Shown: positions 1 to 9,712, counted from the first letter of the stretch. The stretch is 64,000 bases of DNA from Kurthia massiliensis (GCF_000285555.1 NZ_HE610996.1:456573-520572), one strand, 5' to 3'. Notes: generated by a model not told the origin, from the sequence alone. Program-made: numbers and translations.

Positions 1-17
1 ATAGCAAGATAAAACGT

Positions 18-58
18 TATAATGCTAGATGAAACCGTTTTTATTCTATTTTAGGAGG
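18..58 (+). promoter_or_regulatory. -10 element and ribosome binding site for LytTR gene
   Basis: A TATAAT hexamer lies at 18-23 and a strong GGAGG ribosome binding site lies just before the start at 67. The matching -35 element would fall outside the window, so the promoter call is partial. Confidence 0.35.
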
Positions 59-66
59 TATGATGA

Positions 67-738
67 ATGACTATAACAGATGCAAATTTACACGATGTGC
101 TTGGCCAATATGCGGTGTTGTGGGAAGACTGGATCCCGAAAGATGCAACGATTGCACTCGCTTATCGCGATCAATACATTTATTACGCACCGAAACAATA
201 CGATATTCACGTTACAGTCGGCTCTGCACCTGCCGAGACGAGCATTGCGTATCAAACGATTGAGCGTAAACAAAAAGTTGCGCAAAGTATGGTTGACCCA
301 CGAAACGGAATAGCCTATTACGGTGTTGGTTATCCGATTACGATTAAAGAACGTGATGCAGCACTCGTCGTCGTTTTACCTCCTAGTGAAACAGAACAGC
401 AAGAACAAACGACATTAGAATTTGTCACAGGTCGCTTAGAAGATGAATGGATGCCTGTGAACGTTTCTTCTATTGTTTATTTTGAAAGTTATAATAAGAA
501 AAACTGGTTTTATTTGAATGGCGAACAATATCACGTGGCACTTAAAATGAAAGAACTATCCGAACGTTTACCGAACTATTTCATCCGCATTCACCGTTCT
601 TACATCGTTAATATTCATAATATTTCAAAAATTTCACGTGATATTACGTCCAATTTAATCGTCTTAACAAAAGATGGCCAATCTCTTCCAGTCAGTCAAA
701 GCTACGTCGCAGATTTGCGGAAGGCGCTATCCTTTTAA
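67..738 (+). CDS. LytTR-family DNA-binding transcriptional regulator
   Basis: A 223-residue protein with a C-terminal LytTR DNA-binding domain at about residues 120-222. Seen there are the VYFES strand and the FIRIHRSYIVN segment typical of the domain. Residues 1-110 form a separate mixed alpha/beta region ending in a hydrophobic strand (ALVVVLP); it is not a REC domain because no phospho-acceptor aspartate pattern is visible, so it may be a small-molecule or PAS-like sensing module. The start at 67 is chosen because GGAGG sits about 8 bases upstream. It is followed by its own terminator, so it is monocistronic. It lies beside the polyamine operon but no functional link is shown. The regulated genes are unknown. 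Confidence 0.75.
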   Translation: MTITDANLHDVLGQYAVLWEDWIPKDATIALAYRDQYIYYAPKQYDIHVTVGSAPAETSIAYQTIERKQKVAQSMVDPRNGIAYYGVGYPITIKERDAALVVVLPPSETEQQEQTTLEFVTGRLEDEWMPVNVSSIVYFESYNKKNWFYLNGEQYHVALKMKELSERLPNYFIRIHRSYIVNIHNISKISRDITSNLIVLTKDGQSLPVSQSYVADLRKALSF

Positions 739-744
739 TCGAGA

Positions 745-790
745 AAACTATGTTACGAGTTAGCAAAAAGCTCCCGTAGCATAGTTTTTT
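745..790 (+). terminator. intrinsic terminator after LytTR gene
   Basis: Inverted arms beginning AAACTATG and ending CATAGTTT surround a short loop and are followed by a T run on the plus strand. Confidence 0.7.
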
Positions 791-872
791 TCTTTTCCTA
801 GGCCATTAGACATAGCGTTTAAACAAGAACTTTGTGCAATACAACTGTAATATTCTTTTTTTCGCAAATTAG

Positions 873-900
873 TTGAAAATTCATGTCAGTTTTGTATAAT
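873..900 (+). promoter_or_regulatory. sigma-A promoter of the polyamine transport operon
   Basis: TTGAAA (873-878) and TATAAT (895-900) are separated by 16 bases. Transcription would start near 907, giving a leader of about 110 bases that carries the operator array. Confidence 0.65.
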
Positions 901-912
901 AATTATCGTTTG

Positions 913-1002
913 AGTAAACTATAAGTTTTGTTAAAGTAAACTTTCTTTACTGGAAGTTATGTTACAGTAAACTTTCTTTAGCAAAAGTTTACTTATAGTA
1001 AA
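913..1002 (+). promoter_or_regulatory. AGTAAACT operator array upstream of pot operon
   Basis: The octamer AGTAAACT occurs at 913-920, 935-942 and 966-973, and its inverse AGTTTACT at 986-993. The steps between sites are 22, 31 and 20 bases, so the sites lie on roughly one face of the helix. The last two form a palindrome with 8-base arms around 12 bases. The sites are just downstream of the promoter -10, as expected for repression. The likely binder is the HTH-cupin protein encoded next. Confidence 0.6.
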
Positions 1003-1019
1003 GGACGAGGAGCAGAGAT

Positions 1020-1562
1020 ATGCAAATCGGTAAAAAAATAAAACGTCTTCGCCTGAAAAAAGGGCTCACACAAGAAGAGCTTGGCGAACGTACAGATTTA
1101 AGTAAAGGATATATTTCGCAGCTTGAGCGCGATTTAAATTCACCTTCTATCGAAACACTGTTTTCATTACTAGAGGTGCTCGGTTCTACACCGAAGGAAT
1201 TTTTTGATGACGATGTCACAGAGCAAAAGGTCGTTTATACGGAGAGTGATCAAACGATTCATGTAGATGAAGAAAAAAACTTCCATCTGCAATGGTTGAT
1301 CCCGACGTCAAACGAAAAAGAGATTGAACCTGTATTATTAACATTCGGTGAAAAAGGCGAATTTAAACAATTTGAGCCGTCGCAGTCTGAAACGTTTATA
1401 TACGTACTGCAAGGTCGCATCCGTTTACAGCTAGGGGCCGAACATTATGTAGCTCACAAAGGTGATGCCATATATTTTGAAGCGTCCGACCATCACCAAC
1501 TATTTAACGATCATGCAGGCCAAACCAAACTTTTACTTGTCGCAACGGACTCATATTTGTAA
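1020..1562 (+). CDS. HTH-cupin (XRE) regulator of polyamine transport
   Basis: A 180-residue two-domain regulator. Residues 1-65 are an XRE helix-turn-helix ([21 protein letters not shown]) and residues 105-178 a cupin barrel ([27 protein letters not shown]). This layout is shared with PuuR-type regulators that sense polyamines. It is the first gene of the operon, 14 bases before potA, and an array of AGTAAACT sites precedes it, so autoregulation of the whole operon is likely. The start at 1020 has an AGGAG-type ribosome binding site. The effector, putrescine or spermidine, is inferred from context and not visible in the sequence. Confidence 0.8.
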   Translation: MQIGKKIKRLRLKKGLTQEELGERTDLSKGYISQLERDLNSPSIETLFSLLEVLGSTPKEFFDDDVTEQKVVYTESDQTIHVDEEKNFHLQWLIPTSNEKEIEPVLLTFGEKGEFKQFEPSQSETFIYVLQGRIRLQLGAEHYVAHKGDAIYFEASDHHQLFNDHAGQTKLLLVATDSYL

Positions 1563-1576
1563 TTAGGAGGCTCAAT

Positions 1577-2683
1577 ATGTCACAAGACACAATTATTCGT
1601 TTTGATCACGTATCAAAATCGTACAACGACGGAACAGTCGTTTTAAAAGACATTAGTTTTGAAATGGAGCGCGGAAAATTTTATACGTTATTAGGTCCTT
1701 CTGGATGTGGTAAGACAACCATTTTACGCCTCATCGCTGGTTTCATGGAGCCATCTAAAGGCGATATTTATTTCAATGGTGAAAAAATTAACAACGTACC
1801 GGCCAATGAACGTCACGTGAATACCGTTTTCCAAGACTATGCGCTATTCCCGCATTTAAACGTATTTGAAAACGTCGCATTCGGCTTACGTATTCAAAAG
1901 GTAAAAGAAAAAGAAATTAAAGAACGTGTAGAAGAAGCACTTCGCTTCGTCAACTTAGCTGGTTATGGCGAACGAGAAATTCAAGAAATGTCTGGTGGTC
2001 AACGTCAACGCGTTGCAATTGCACGCGCCATCGTCAACGATCCAGAAATCATCCTATTAGATGAACCACTATCAGCACTTGATTTAAAATTACGTACAGA
2101 AATGCAATATGAACTACGTGAATTGCAACAACGTTTAGGAAAAACATTCGTATTCGTTACGCATGACCAAGAAGAAGCACTTGCAATGAGTGATGAAATC
2201 TTCGTCTTAAGTGAAGGAATGATTCAACAAAGTGGTTCTCCAGTAGACATTTACGACGAACCAATCAACCGCTTCGTTGCAGACTTTATCGGCGAATCAA
2301 ATATCGTTAGCGGTATTATGGAACGCGACTTTGAAGTAACATTTAACGGCAAAACGTTCGAATGTGTCGACCAAGGGTTAAACCCACATGAGAAAGTAGA
2401 CGTCGTGTTACGCCCTGAAGATTTAGTCATCACTTCTGTTGAAGAAGGTAAAATCGCCGTAACGGTTGAAACACAATTATTCCGTGGCGTTCACTACGAA
2501 CTTTCAACGTACGATGAAAACGGTAAAGAGTGGTTAATTCATTCATTGAAAAAAGCTGATGTTGGTGCAAAAATCGGCTTAGACTTTGAACCAGATGCGA
2601 TTCACATTATGCGTATGAACGAAACAGAGGCGGAGTTTGATGCCCGCTTAGAATCTTATGGAGATGAAGAGCATGCAAAATAA
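1577..2683 (+). CDS. potA: spermidine/putrescine ABC transporter ATPase PotA
   Basis: A 368-residue ATPase that powers polyamine import through PotB and PotC. Visible are Walker A (GPSGCGKTT), the Q-loop (FQDYALFP), the signature [14 protein letters not shown], Walker B ([12 protein letters not shown]) and the H-loop (FVTHD), followed by a C-terminal TOBE-type regulatory domain from about residue 240. AGGAGG precedes the ATG. Its 3' end overlaps potB by 11 bases. Length and order fit the Bacillales potABCD operon. Substrate specificity rests on the family and the complete operon. Confidence 0.9.
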   Translation: MSQDTIIRFDHVSKSYNDGTVVLKDISFEMERGKFYTLLGPSGCGKTTILRLIAGFMEPSKGDIYFNGEKINNVPANERHVNTVFQDYALFPHLNVFENVAFGLRIQKVKEKEIKERVEEALRFVNLAGYGEREIQEMSGGQRQRVAIARAIVNDPEIILLDEPLSALDLKLRTEMQYELRELQQRLGKTFVFVTHDQEEALAMSDEIFVLSEGMIQQSGSPVDIYDEPINRFVADFIGESNIVSGIMERDFEVTFNGKTFECVDQGLNPHEKVDVVLRPEDLVITSVEEGKIAVTVETQLFRGVHYELSTYDENGKEWLIHSLKKADVGAKIGLDFEPDAIHIMRMNETEAEFDARLESYGDEEHAK

Positions 2684-3497
2684 GCGCGGGGGTAGTTTAA
2701 CGCTCGTTCCATATTACGTATGGATAGCTTTATTTGTCATCGCACCAATCTTACTCGTTGGCTACTATTCATTGCTTGATTTAGAAGGCAACTTCACACT
2801 TGAAAACTATAAAAACTTTTTAACACCTGTTTATTTAAAAATGACGCTAAGCTCGTTCTGGTATGCCTTTTTAGTAACACTCGTTTGTTTAATCGTATCG
2901 TATCCGGCAGCGTTCATTATTTCTCGTTTAAAAAATAAACAACTTTGGTTAATGTTAATCATCATTCCATCATGGATTAACTTACTATTAAAAACGTATG
3001 CATTCATCGGCATTTTCGGTCAATCAGGCCCGATCAACGCTTTCTTATCAGCAATCGGCATTGAAAAACAACAAATTTTGTTTACGAGCGCAAGTTTCGT
3101 ATTCGTATCGGTCTACATTTTTATTCCGTTTATGATTTTACCGTTATTCAACTCGATTGATAAATTAAGCCCTGCCCTATTAGATGCATCACGTGATTTA
3201 GGTGCTTCTCGTATGTATACGTTACGCCGCGTCATGATTCCATTAACGATGGATGGCATTAAAGCAGGGATTCAAGCTGTATTTATCCCTTCTTTATCAC
3301 TATTCATGATTACACGTTTAATCGCGGGTAACCACGTTATTACGCTCGGTACAGCAATTGAGCAACAATTCCTCGTAACGCAAAACTGGGGAATGGGTTC
3401 AACGATCGCCGTATTCTTAATCATTTTCATGTTTATCATTATGGCGTTTACAGGCGAGAAGAAAAAGAAAGGAGCTGCGCGCGGTGGGAAAAATTAG
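2673..3497 (+). CDS. potB: spermidine/putrescine ABC transporter permease PotB
   Basis: About 274 residues with six predicted membrane helices and the permease EAA-type loop [23 protein letters not shown], written here only as its core DASRDLGAS, which docks on PotA. The ATG at 2673 is preferred over upstream in-frame ATGs at 2658 and 2664 because GGAG at 2660-2663 is then spaced 9 bases from it. It overlaps potA by 11 bases and potC by 14, so translation is probably coupled. It forms the membrane channel with PotC. Confidence 0.88.
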   Translation: MQNKRGGSLTLVPYYVWIALFVIAPILLVGYYSLLDLEGNFTLENYKNFLTPVYLKMTLSSFWYAFLVTLVCLIVSYPAAFIISRLKNKQLWLMLIIIPSWINLLLKTYAFIGIFGQSGPINAFLSAIGIEKQQILFTSASFVFVSVYIFIPFMILPLFNSIDKLSPALLDASRDLGASRMYTLRRVMIPLTMDGIKAGIQAVFIPSLSLFMITRLIAGNHVITLGTAIEQQFLVTQNWGMGSTIAVFLIIFMFIIMAFTGEKKKKGAARGGKN

Positions 3498-4275
3498 TAA
3501 AGGCTCAAAAGCTTATTTAGCACTCGTATTCATCGTGTTGTACGCACCGATTTTCTTCTTGATTTTCTATTCGTTCAATAGCGGTGATTCGATGACGAAC
3601 TTTAAGTCATTCACACTGAGTCACTATAAAGATATTTTTGCAGATAATCGTCTCGTCGTCATTTTATTAAATACGGTCGTTGTCGCGTTATTATCTGCGT
3701 TATTTGCAACGATTATCGGTACGATGGGTGCAATCGGCATTCAAATGCTACGTAATCGTAAACTGCGTAATACTGTATTATCACTAAACAACATTTTAAT
3801 CGTTAGTCCTGACGTTATTATCGGGGCTTCGTTCTTAATTTTATTCACGATGATTGGCTTAAAACTTGGCTTTATGTCGGTATTACTAAGTCATATCGCC
3901 TTCAGTATTCCAATTGTTGTTATCATGGTTTTACCAAAAATCCAAGAAATGTCGAATTCATTAATCGATGCGGCACGCGACTTAGGTGCTTCTCGTAAAG
4001 AAGTGTTAACACGCGTTATCTTGCCATACATCCAACCAGGGATTTTCGCTGGTTTCTTCATGGCATTAACGTATTCATTAGATGACTTTGCCGTAACGTT
4101 CTTCGTTACAGGTAATGGTTTCTCAACATTATCAGTTGAAATTTACTCAATGGCACGTGCCGGCGTATCGTTAACAGTTAACGCCATTAGCGGTCTTGTA
4201 TTCGCTGTGACGATGTTACTTGTACTCGGTTACTACTTCGTGACAATGCGTAAAGTGAAAGGAGTGCGTAAATAA
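3484..4275 (+). CDS. potC: spermidine/putrescine ABC transporter permease PotC
   Basis: A 263-residue permease with about six hydrophobic helices and its own EAA-type loop (IDAARDLGASRKEV). It starts with GTG at 3484, inside the end of potB, behind an AAAGGAG ribosome binding site. The stop codon shares its last base with the ATG of potD. It pairs with PotB as the transmembrane part of the polyamine importer. Confidence 0.88.
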   Translation: MGKISKGSKAYLALVFIVLYAPIFFLIFYSFNSGDSMTNFKSFTLSHYKDIFADNRLVVILLNTVVVALLSALFATIIGTMGAIGIQMLRNRKLRNTVLSLNNILIVSPDVIIGASFLILFTMIGLKLGFMSVLLSHIAFSIPIVVIMVLPKIQEMSNSLIDAARDLGASRKEVLTRVILPYIQPGIFAGFFMALTYSLDDFAVTFFVTGNGFSTLSVEIYSMARAGVSLTVNAISGLVFAVTMLLVLGYYFVTMRKVKGVRK

Positions 4276-5351
4276 TGAAAGGTCTTGTGAAAGCGACAAT
4301 TGCCATCGTTATCGTCTGTGCACTACTTATGTACGCAACTAAATCACTCGATTCGAATTCATCAAAAGCAGGTTCAGATGTTTTAACCGTTTATAACTGG
4401 GGCGAATATATCGACCCTGCCCTACTAAAAAAATTCGAAAAAGAAACAGGTATCCACGTCGTGTATGAAACGTTTGATTCAAATGAAGCGATGATTACGA
4501 AAGTGGAACAAGGCGGTACGAATTACGATATCGCTGTACCATCGGAATATACGATTGAACAAATGAAAGAAAAAAATCTTTTATTAAAAGTCGATCATGA
4601 CAAAATTCCAAACTTAAAAAATATCGATCAAGATTTTTTAGATTTAGATTTCGATAAAAATAATGAATATTCAATTCCTTACTTCTGGGGTACGGTCGGT
4701 GTTGTATACAACCCAAAAATGCTTCAAAAAGACTTAGACTTCTCTTCTTGGGACCAACTGTGGGACCCGTCATTAAAAGGGAAAGTATTGCTTGTCGATA
4801 GTGCGCGCGAAGTGATGGGTATGAGTTTGAATAGTATGAACTTATCACTCAACTCAAAAGACTCGAATGAGTTAAACAAAGCGACAGACAAATTAATCGA
4901 TCTATCACCGAACGTCAAAGCGGTTATCGGTGATGAAGTAACACAATTAATGGTGAATGGCGACGCTTCTGTTGCCCTTACGTGGTCTGGTCAAGCAGCG
5001 GATATGATGTATGACAATGAAGATTTAACATATGCCGTTCCGAAAGAAGGTTCGAACTTATGGTTCGATAACATGGTTATTCCGAAAACATCTAAAAATG
5101 TAGAAGGTGCGCATAAATTTATGAACTTTATGTTAGACCCTGAAAACGCCGCACAAAATGCGGATTACGTTGGTTATTCAACACCGAATAAAGCAGCGCT
5201 CGATTTATTAGATAAAGAAGTAACATCGGATGAACGTTATTACCCTTCTGCAGAAGTACGTAAAAACCTACACGTTTATCAAAACTTAGGGAAAGAAAAA
5301 ATCGGTGAATACAATGAGTTATTCCTAAAATTTAAAATGTCCCTTCAATAA
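4275..5351 (+). CDS. potD: spermidine/putrescine-binding protein PotD
   Basis: A 358-residue extracellular solute-binding protein. The mature part starts with the family hallmark VYNWGEYIDPALLKKFE and carries the two-lobe periplasmic-binding fold. The first 26 residues form one hydrophobic segment. The only cysteine there (residue 15) is preceded by VIV and does not make a lipobox, so the protein is probably held by an uncleaved N-terminal helix instead of a lipid anchor. It is the last gene of the operon, followed by a terminator. It delivers polyamines to PotBC. Confidence 0.87.
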   Translation: MKGLVKATIAIVIVCALLMYATKSLDSNSSKAGSDVLTVYNWGEYIDPALLKKFEKETGIHVVYETFDSNEAMITKVEQGGTNYDIAVPSEYTIEQMKEKNLLLKVDHDKIPNLKNIDQDFLDLDFDKNNEYSIPYFWGTVGVVYNPKMLQKDLDFSSWDQLWDPSLKGKVLLVDSAREVMGMSLNSMNLSLNSKDSNELNKATDKLIDLSPNVKAVIGDEVTQLMVNGDASVALTWSGQAADMMYDNEDLTYAVPKEGSNLWFDNMVIPKTSKNVEGAHKFMNFMLDPENAAQNADYVGYSTPNKAALDLLDKEVTSDERYYPSAEVRKNLHVYQNLGKEKIGEYNELFLKFKMSLQ

Positions 5352-5362
5352 CAACTCATAAA

Positions 5363-5397
5363 GCCTTACACTTTTTAACGAGTGTAAGGCCTTTTTA
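5363..5397 (+). terminator. terminator of pot operon
   Basis: GCCTTACACT and AGTGTAAGGC form a perfect 10-base stem around an 8-base loop, followed by CTTTTT. Confidence 0.85.
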
Positions 5398-5458
5398 ATA
5401 ATATGTATATGTTCCAAATAGATTTCTACGACTTTATACTGAACTTGAGCACGTTTCG

Positions 5459-5488
5459 TTGCGTCTCATCCGATGGACAGTCTATAAT
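5459..5488 (+). promoter_or_regulatory. promoter of MFS exporter gene
   Basis: TTGCGT (5459-5464) and TATAAT (5483-5488) are 18 bases apart. Transcription from here starts after 5490 and supports the start codon at 5522. Confidence 0.45.
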
Positions 5489-5521
5489 CGGAATAAAGAA
5501 AATGACAAAAGGTGGCAATCT

Positions 5522-6709
5522 ATGAACAAACACAATCGTCTTGCCCTTATTTTACTCATGTTCATTATGTTTATTACGATGAGTGGTATCGGGCTAATCA
5601 TTCCAATTATGCCAGCTTATTTAAAAGGATTTAATGCAGGTGGCCAAGTGCTTGGCTTTATCATTGCAATCATCGCCTTTGCACAATTTATCTTCTCACC
5701 ACTTGCAGGAAATTTATCCGATAAAATCGGACGTAAAAAGCTGATTATTTTTGGTCTTATTTTAAACGGCGCCGCACAAATCGGCTTCGGCTTATCAACG
5801 CATTTATTTGAACTATTTTTATGGCGCTTCTTAACAGGAATCGGCGCAGCATTTATTATGCCACCTGTTATGGCTTATGCCGCAGATATTACGACGACAG
5901 AAGAACGCGGGAAAGCGATGGGCTTAATCGGCGCGGCGATTTCATTCGGCTTTATGATTGGCCCAGGTATCGGTGGCGCATTGTCGAATGTAGACTTGCA
6001 CTTCCCATTCTTTGCTGCTGGTGGCGCTGCCATTGTAACTTCATTTTTAGCGCTCGTATTATTACCAAAAACGAAACCTGTCGCAATTGCACAAAAAGGT
6101 TCTAACAATATTATTAAAGAATTAATTCGTTCGACAAAAGCACCGTACTTCGTCATGTTAATCGTCGTCTTCGTATTCTCATTCGGCATTTCGAATTTTC
6201 AAGCGACGTTATCGATGTTTTTAACGAATAAATTCGCTTATACACCAAACGATATCGCGATCGTTATGACTGTTGGCGGTTTTGCCGGCGTTATTATTCA
6301 AGGTGTCTTTCTCGGTCGTTTGTTCAAACGTTTCGGCGAATTAAAAATCGTTTTATGGAGCTTAATCATCGCCGCCATTTCATTTATCGGTATGATTTTC
6401 GTAAGTGGCTTCTTCCTCATTTTATTCGTCGCAACGATTTTCCAAATTGCAACGACGCTTATTCGTCCAGCGATTAATACACTCGTCTCAAAATCAGCAG
6501 GTAACGAACAAGGCTTTGCGGCTGGGATGAACACGTCTTATATGTCGCTCGGCAATATGATTGGCCCAGCGATTGCAGGGACACTACTTGATTGGCACAT
6601 TCATGCACCATTTATTTTGGGCGCTATTATTTTAGTTGGCGGCTTCTTCATTTTATATATGTGGACACGCCAACACCCTGCTTTATCGGATACGCCTGTT
6701 AAGCAGTAA
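5522..6709 (+). CDS. MFS multidrug/tetracycline-type efflux transporter
   Basis: A 395-residue major facilitator with about 12 hydrophobic segments. Motif A (GNLSDKIGRKK) lies in the loop after helix 2 and a motif C-like glycine-rich helix (MIGPGIGG) follows, the pattern of drug:H+ antiporters of the TetA/NorA class. The ATG at 5522 is used because the candidate promoter lies inside the longer reading frame and AAAGGTGG sits just upstream. It stands alone between terminators. The exported substrate cannot be told from sequence. Confidence 0.75.
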   Translation: MNKHNRLALILLMFIMFITMSGIGLIIPIMPAYLKGFNAGGQVLGFIIAIIAFAQFIFSPLAGNLSDKIGRKKLIIFGLILNGAAQIGFGLSTHLFELFLWRFLTGIGAAFIMPPVMAYAADITTTEERGKAMGLIGAAISFGFMIGPGIGGALSNVDLHFPFFAAGGAAIVTSFLALVLLPKTKPVAIAQKGSNNIIKELIRSTKAPYFVMLIVVFVFSFGISNFQATLSMFLTNKFAYTPNDIAIVMTVGGFAGVIIQGVFLGRLFKRFGELKIVLWSLIIAAISFIGMIFVSGFFLILFVATIFQIATTLIRPAINTLVSKSAGNEQGFAAGMNTSYMSLGNMIGPAIAGTLLDWHIHAPFILGAIILVGGFFILYMWTRQHPALSDTPVKQ

Positions 6710-6713
6710 CGAA

Positions 6714-6747
6714 AAAAGCGAGCATACAATGACGTATGCTCGCTTTT
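6714..6747. terminator. bidirectional terminator between MFS gene and dapL
   Basis: AAAAGCGAGCATAC pairs with GTATGCTCGCTTTT, giving A and T runs on both sides for two convergent genes. Confidence 0.85.
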
Positions 6748-6748
6748 A

Positions 6749-7873
6749 TTATGCTTTAAATTGACGTAAAAAACCTGCAACGTAAGCGACGTTCGCATCT
6801 AATAACGCTTCATCTGGACTCATACGTGCATCGTGTAAGCCGTACGGTGTATTCGCACCAGCCCAGAACATCGCACCTGGTAATTCTTTTAAGAAGAAGC
6901 CAAAATCTTCACCAGTCATTGCGGCATCACATTCTAATGCGGTAATACCGTCTTGCGCTTCAGCATAGTCTAATAGCGCGCGTGCACACGTTTCATCGTT
7001 ATACACTTGATAGTAGCCTGAACCCCAATCAATCGTCACTTGGCAGTCGTAAGCAAGCTCTGTCGCTTTGCATAGCTTCATAATACGCTCTTTAATTAAC
7101 GCCATCGATTCCGCAGACATCGTACGAATCGTACCTTCTAAACGTGCATTTTCAGCGATAATGTTTTGGACAACGCCACTCGTCATTTTACCGATCGTCA
7201 CGACACCGCTATCAAGTGGGTCGACATTACGGCTCACAATCGTTTGCAATTGTAAAATCAAATTGGCAGCAACGACGGTCATATCTTTCGTTAAATGTGG
7301 GCGTGCGGCGTGACCGCCTTGTCCTTTTAAATCGATAAATAACTCCGACGTATTCGCAAATAACATACCAGGACGTGTCGCAACTGTACCGACTGGATAT
7401 TCTGGCGCGACATGGCAAGCAAATATGTAATCTGGCACTAGTTCAGGTCGTTCCGCTTTCATATAAGCGAGCATCGGTTTCGCACCACCTGGGCTCTCCT
7501 CTGCTGGTTGGAAGTAAATGATGATCGTATTGTCTGGTTGTTCGTTTGCAAAGTCACGCACGAGACCGAGCGCAATCGTCATATGACAATCATGACCACA
7601 TGCATGCATAAATCCTGGGTGATTCGATGCAAATGATAAGTCTGTTTCTTCCGTGATCGCAAGCGCATCAATGTCTGTACGCCAACCGATTTTCAACTGT
7701 GGATTTTTCCCTTCAATCGTTAAAATAATACCTGTACGCCACGTTTCTACACGGAAATAAGGTTGTTTTACATGATCGATAAAGTCTAATAAATATTGCT
7801 GTGTTTTAAATTCTTGAAACCCGATTTCAGGAATTTGATGTAAATCTCTTCGAATGTCTACTAACGTTTTCAT
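6749..7873 (-). CDS. dapL: N-acetyldiaminopimelate deacetylase
   Basis: A 374-residue M20-family metallo-deacetylase that removes acetate from N-acetyl-LL-diaminopimelate in the acetyl branch of the lysine/DAP pathway. Metal-site motifs are visible: MHACGHDCHM, the PAEE motif (QPAEESPGGA) and the C-terminal GLHDARMSPDE. It closely resembles B. subtilis YkuR. It lies downstream of dapH, the preceding acetyl-pathway step that has a visible partner here. A GGGGAAA ribosome binding site precedes the ATG. Related amidohydrolases act on hippurate or indole-acetyl amino acids, but the dapH neighbour decides the call. Confidence 0.87.
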   Translation of the reverse strand: MKTLVDIRRDLHQIPEIGFQEFKTQQYLLDFIDHVKQPYFRVETWRTGIILTIEGKNPQLKIGWRTDIDALAITEETDLSFASNHPGFMHACGHDCHMTIALGLVRDFANEQPDNTIIIYFQPAEESPGGAKPMLAYMKAERPELVPDYIFACHVAPEYPVGTVATRPGMLFANTSELFIDLKGQGGHAARPHLTKDMTVVAANLILQLQTIVSRNVDPLDSGVVTIGKMTSGVVQNIIAENARLEGTIRTMSAESMALIKERIMKLCKATELAYDCQVTIDWGSGYYQVYNDETCARALLDYAEAQDGITALECDAAMTGEDFGFFLKELPGAMFWAGANTPYGLHDARMSPDEALLDANVAYVAGFLRQFKA

Positions 7874-7892
7874 ATTTCCCCGCCCCTATATT

Positions 7893-7924
7893 AAAAAAGC
7901 CGCCTCAAAAAAACTTCGAGACGA
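7893..7924 (-). terminator. attenuating terminator between dapH and dapL
   Basis: On the minus strand AGTCGTCTC pairs with GAGGCGGCT (with two G-U pairs) and is followed by a T run. It would reduce dapL expression relative to dapH. Confidence 0.6.
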
Positions 7925-7932
7925 CTCCTTTA

Positions 7933-8646
7933 TTAAATTTTACGTAAGTCTTGCATAATTTCAGTTTTAGATTTCGTTTTATCATCAATTTTTTTAATGA
8001 CGCGTGCTGGTACACCTGCAACGACTGTGTTAGCTGGTACGTTTTCTGTAACGATTGCACCTGCTGCAACGACAGCACCTTCACCGATATGAACGCCTTC
8101 TAACACGACTGCATTCGCACCAATTAAAACGTTATTTTCTAAAATAACTGGATCAGCACTTGGTGGCTCGATCACGCCTGCAAGGACCGCACCCGCACCA
8201 ACGTGACAATCTTCACCGACTGTTGCACGGCCGCCAAGAACCGCGTTCATATCGATCATTGTACGTGCGCCGATTTCTGCACCGATGTTAATTGTTGCGC
8301 CCATCATGATTACAGCGTTTTCGCCGATTGTCACTTGGTCGCGAATTGTCGCACCTGGCTCAATACGAGCGTTGATACCTTTAAGATCAAGTGTTGGTAC
8401 CGCTGAGTTACGACGATCATGTTCGATCACGTAATCTTCAATTTTTGCTTTATTTGCTTCTAAAGCCGGCTCAACTTCTTGCCAATTACCGAATACAACA
8501 GCGCTGTTGCCTTCGCCAAATACTTTACTGTTCGCACCGAAGTCTAGTGCTGCAACACCTTCACCTTTTACATAAACTTTTACAGGTGTTTGTTTTTCTG
8601 CATTTGATAAATATGCGATAATTTCTTGCGCGTTTAGCTTTTCCAT
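7933..8646 (-). CDS. dapH: 2,3,4,5-tetrahydropyridine-2,6-dicarboxylate N-acetyltransferase
   Basis: A 237-residue left-handed parallel beta-helix acetyltransferase. An N-terminal alpha/beta domain (residues 1-85) is followed by hexapeptide repeats from about residue 90 to 200 (for example [20 protein letters not shown]). DapH acetylates tetrahydrodipicolinate in the acetylated-intermediate DAP route. Sequence and neighbours match B. subtilis YkuQ. AGGAGG precedes the ATG. Unlike B. subtilis, no flavodoxin genes separate it from the ccpC-like gene. Confidence 0.9.
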   Translation of the reverse strand: MEKLNAQEIIAYLSNAEKQTPVKVYVKGEGVAALDFGANSKVFGEGNSAVVFGNWQEVEPALEANKAKIEDYVIEHDRRNSAVPTLDLKGINARIEPGATIRDQVTIGENAVIMMGATINIGAEIGARTMIDMNAVLGGRATVGEDCHVGAGAVLAGVIEPPSADPVILENNVLIGANAVVLEGVHIGEGAVVAAGAIVTENVPANTVVAGVPARVIKKIDDKTKSKTEIMQDLRKI

Positions 8647-8739
8647 CGTAACGAATTCCTCCTATGTATACAAATATGTTCCATTGTACATGATTTCGGA
8701 ATAAATTACATTAAATTGTCGGAAAAATCATATTATTCG

Positions 8740-9636
8740 CTATTTCTGACTAGAATAATTGTATAAACATTGCGCTTGTTGTTTCACAATATCGGTAAAT
8801 GCTTGCACTTGGCGTAGTTGTAACGATGATTCATAACCAATGAGCCACGTATCACGTGTCAGTTCAAAGTCTTGTGTATCTGCATTCAAATTAATTTTAT
8901 GAATGTTTTCATGTCCGCTTAACGTAATCGACGGTAAGATTGCATAGCCAATCCCATTGAGCGCCATCTGTTTACACGTTTCAATTTGATCGACTAAAAT
9001 TTGATGTTTCGGATTCGACGTAAAATGACGTTGCCACCATTGTTGGATTTCTTGGAAGTAGTTCGAGTCACTTTTAAATTGAATAAATGGACGTTCTGTT
9101 TCAAACACTTCTTCCAGCGTTTCAATTTCCGTATCGACTAAATAAAGCGTATCGCGGAATAAATGTTCTTTCGGACCTTTCCAGTCGGTGTTTCCACGAA
9201 TAATGCCGATATGCGCTTCACCTTCATAAATCGCTTTTAAAATTTCAGAGCTCCATCCTGTAATTAAAGATACTTTCGCATCAGGATATTGCGTAACGAA
9301 TTCTTTTAATACTTTCGGCAACCACGTATGACCAACGATTGATGCACAGGCGATTTTCAGCGTACCGTGTACTTTCGAATTTAATGCTTGCAACGTTTCA
9401 AATACTTCTTCGCGACGGGTAATCATTTCGTTCGCATATTGGATAACGAGTTCCCCTGCTGGCGTCGCTGTTAGTCCCTTTTGCGAACGTAAAAACAACT
9501 TCGCTCCCCAATCTTTTTCAATCGTTTGGAGGCGCTGTGATAGTGCGGGCTGTGATAAAAATAATCGCTCCGCAGCACGGCGCATATTGCCTTCTTCTGC
9601 GAGGATTTTCATAATTTCTGCTTCAGACGTAGTCAT
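8740..9636 (-). CDS. ccpC: LysR-family regulator, CcpC-like
   Basis: A 298-residue LysR regulator. The N-terminal helix-turn-helix includes AAERLFLSQPALSQRLQTIE and FLRSQKGLTATPAGE, close to CcpC (YkuM) of B. subtilis, which represses the citrate synthase and aconitase genes. The rest is a substrate-binding effector domain; in CcpC the ligand is citrate. The ATG at 9636 is preferred because AAGGAG sits 8 bases upstream, while an upstream GTG overlaps it. The order darB-ccpC-dapH-dapL is the B. subtilis ykuL-ykuM-ykuQ-ykuR order without ykuNOP. No citB target is in the window. Confidence 0.78.
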   Translation of the reverse strand: MTTSEAEIMKILAEEGNMRRAAERLFLSQPALSQRLQTIEKDWGAKLFLRSQKGLTATPAGELVIQYANEMITRREEVFETLQALNSKVHGTLKIACASIVGHTWLPKVLKEFVTQYPDAKVSLITGWSSEILKAIYEGEAHIGIIRGNTDWKGPKEHLFRDTLYLVDTEIETLEEVFETERPFIQFKSDSNYFQEIQQWWQRHFTSNPKHQILVDQIETCKQMALNGIGYAILPSITLSGHENIHKINLNADTQDFELTRDTWLIGYESSLQLRQVQAFTDIVKQQAQCLYNYSSQK

Positions 9637-9676
9637 GCCATTCACTCCTTGCTTCTTACCTCTATTCTATCAGAGC

Positions 9677-9706
9677 ATGAAAAAAGAGGCACCAATAGAT
9701 GCCTCT
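9677..9706 (-). terminator. terminator of darB-like gene
   Basis: AGAGGCAT and its complement form the stem and a long T run follows on the minus strand. Confidence 0.75.
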
Positions 9707-9712
9707 GAATGT

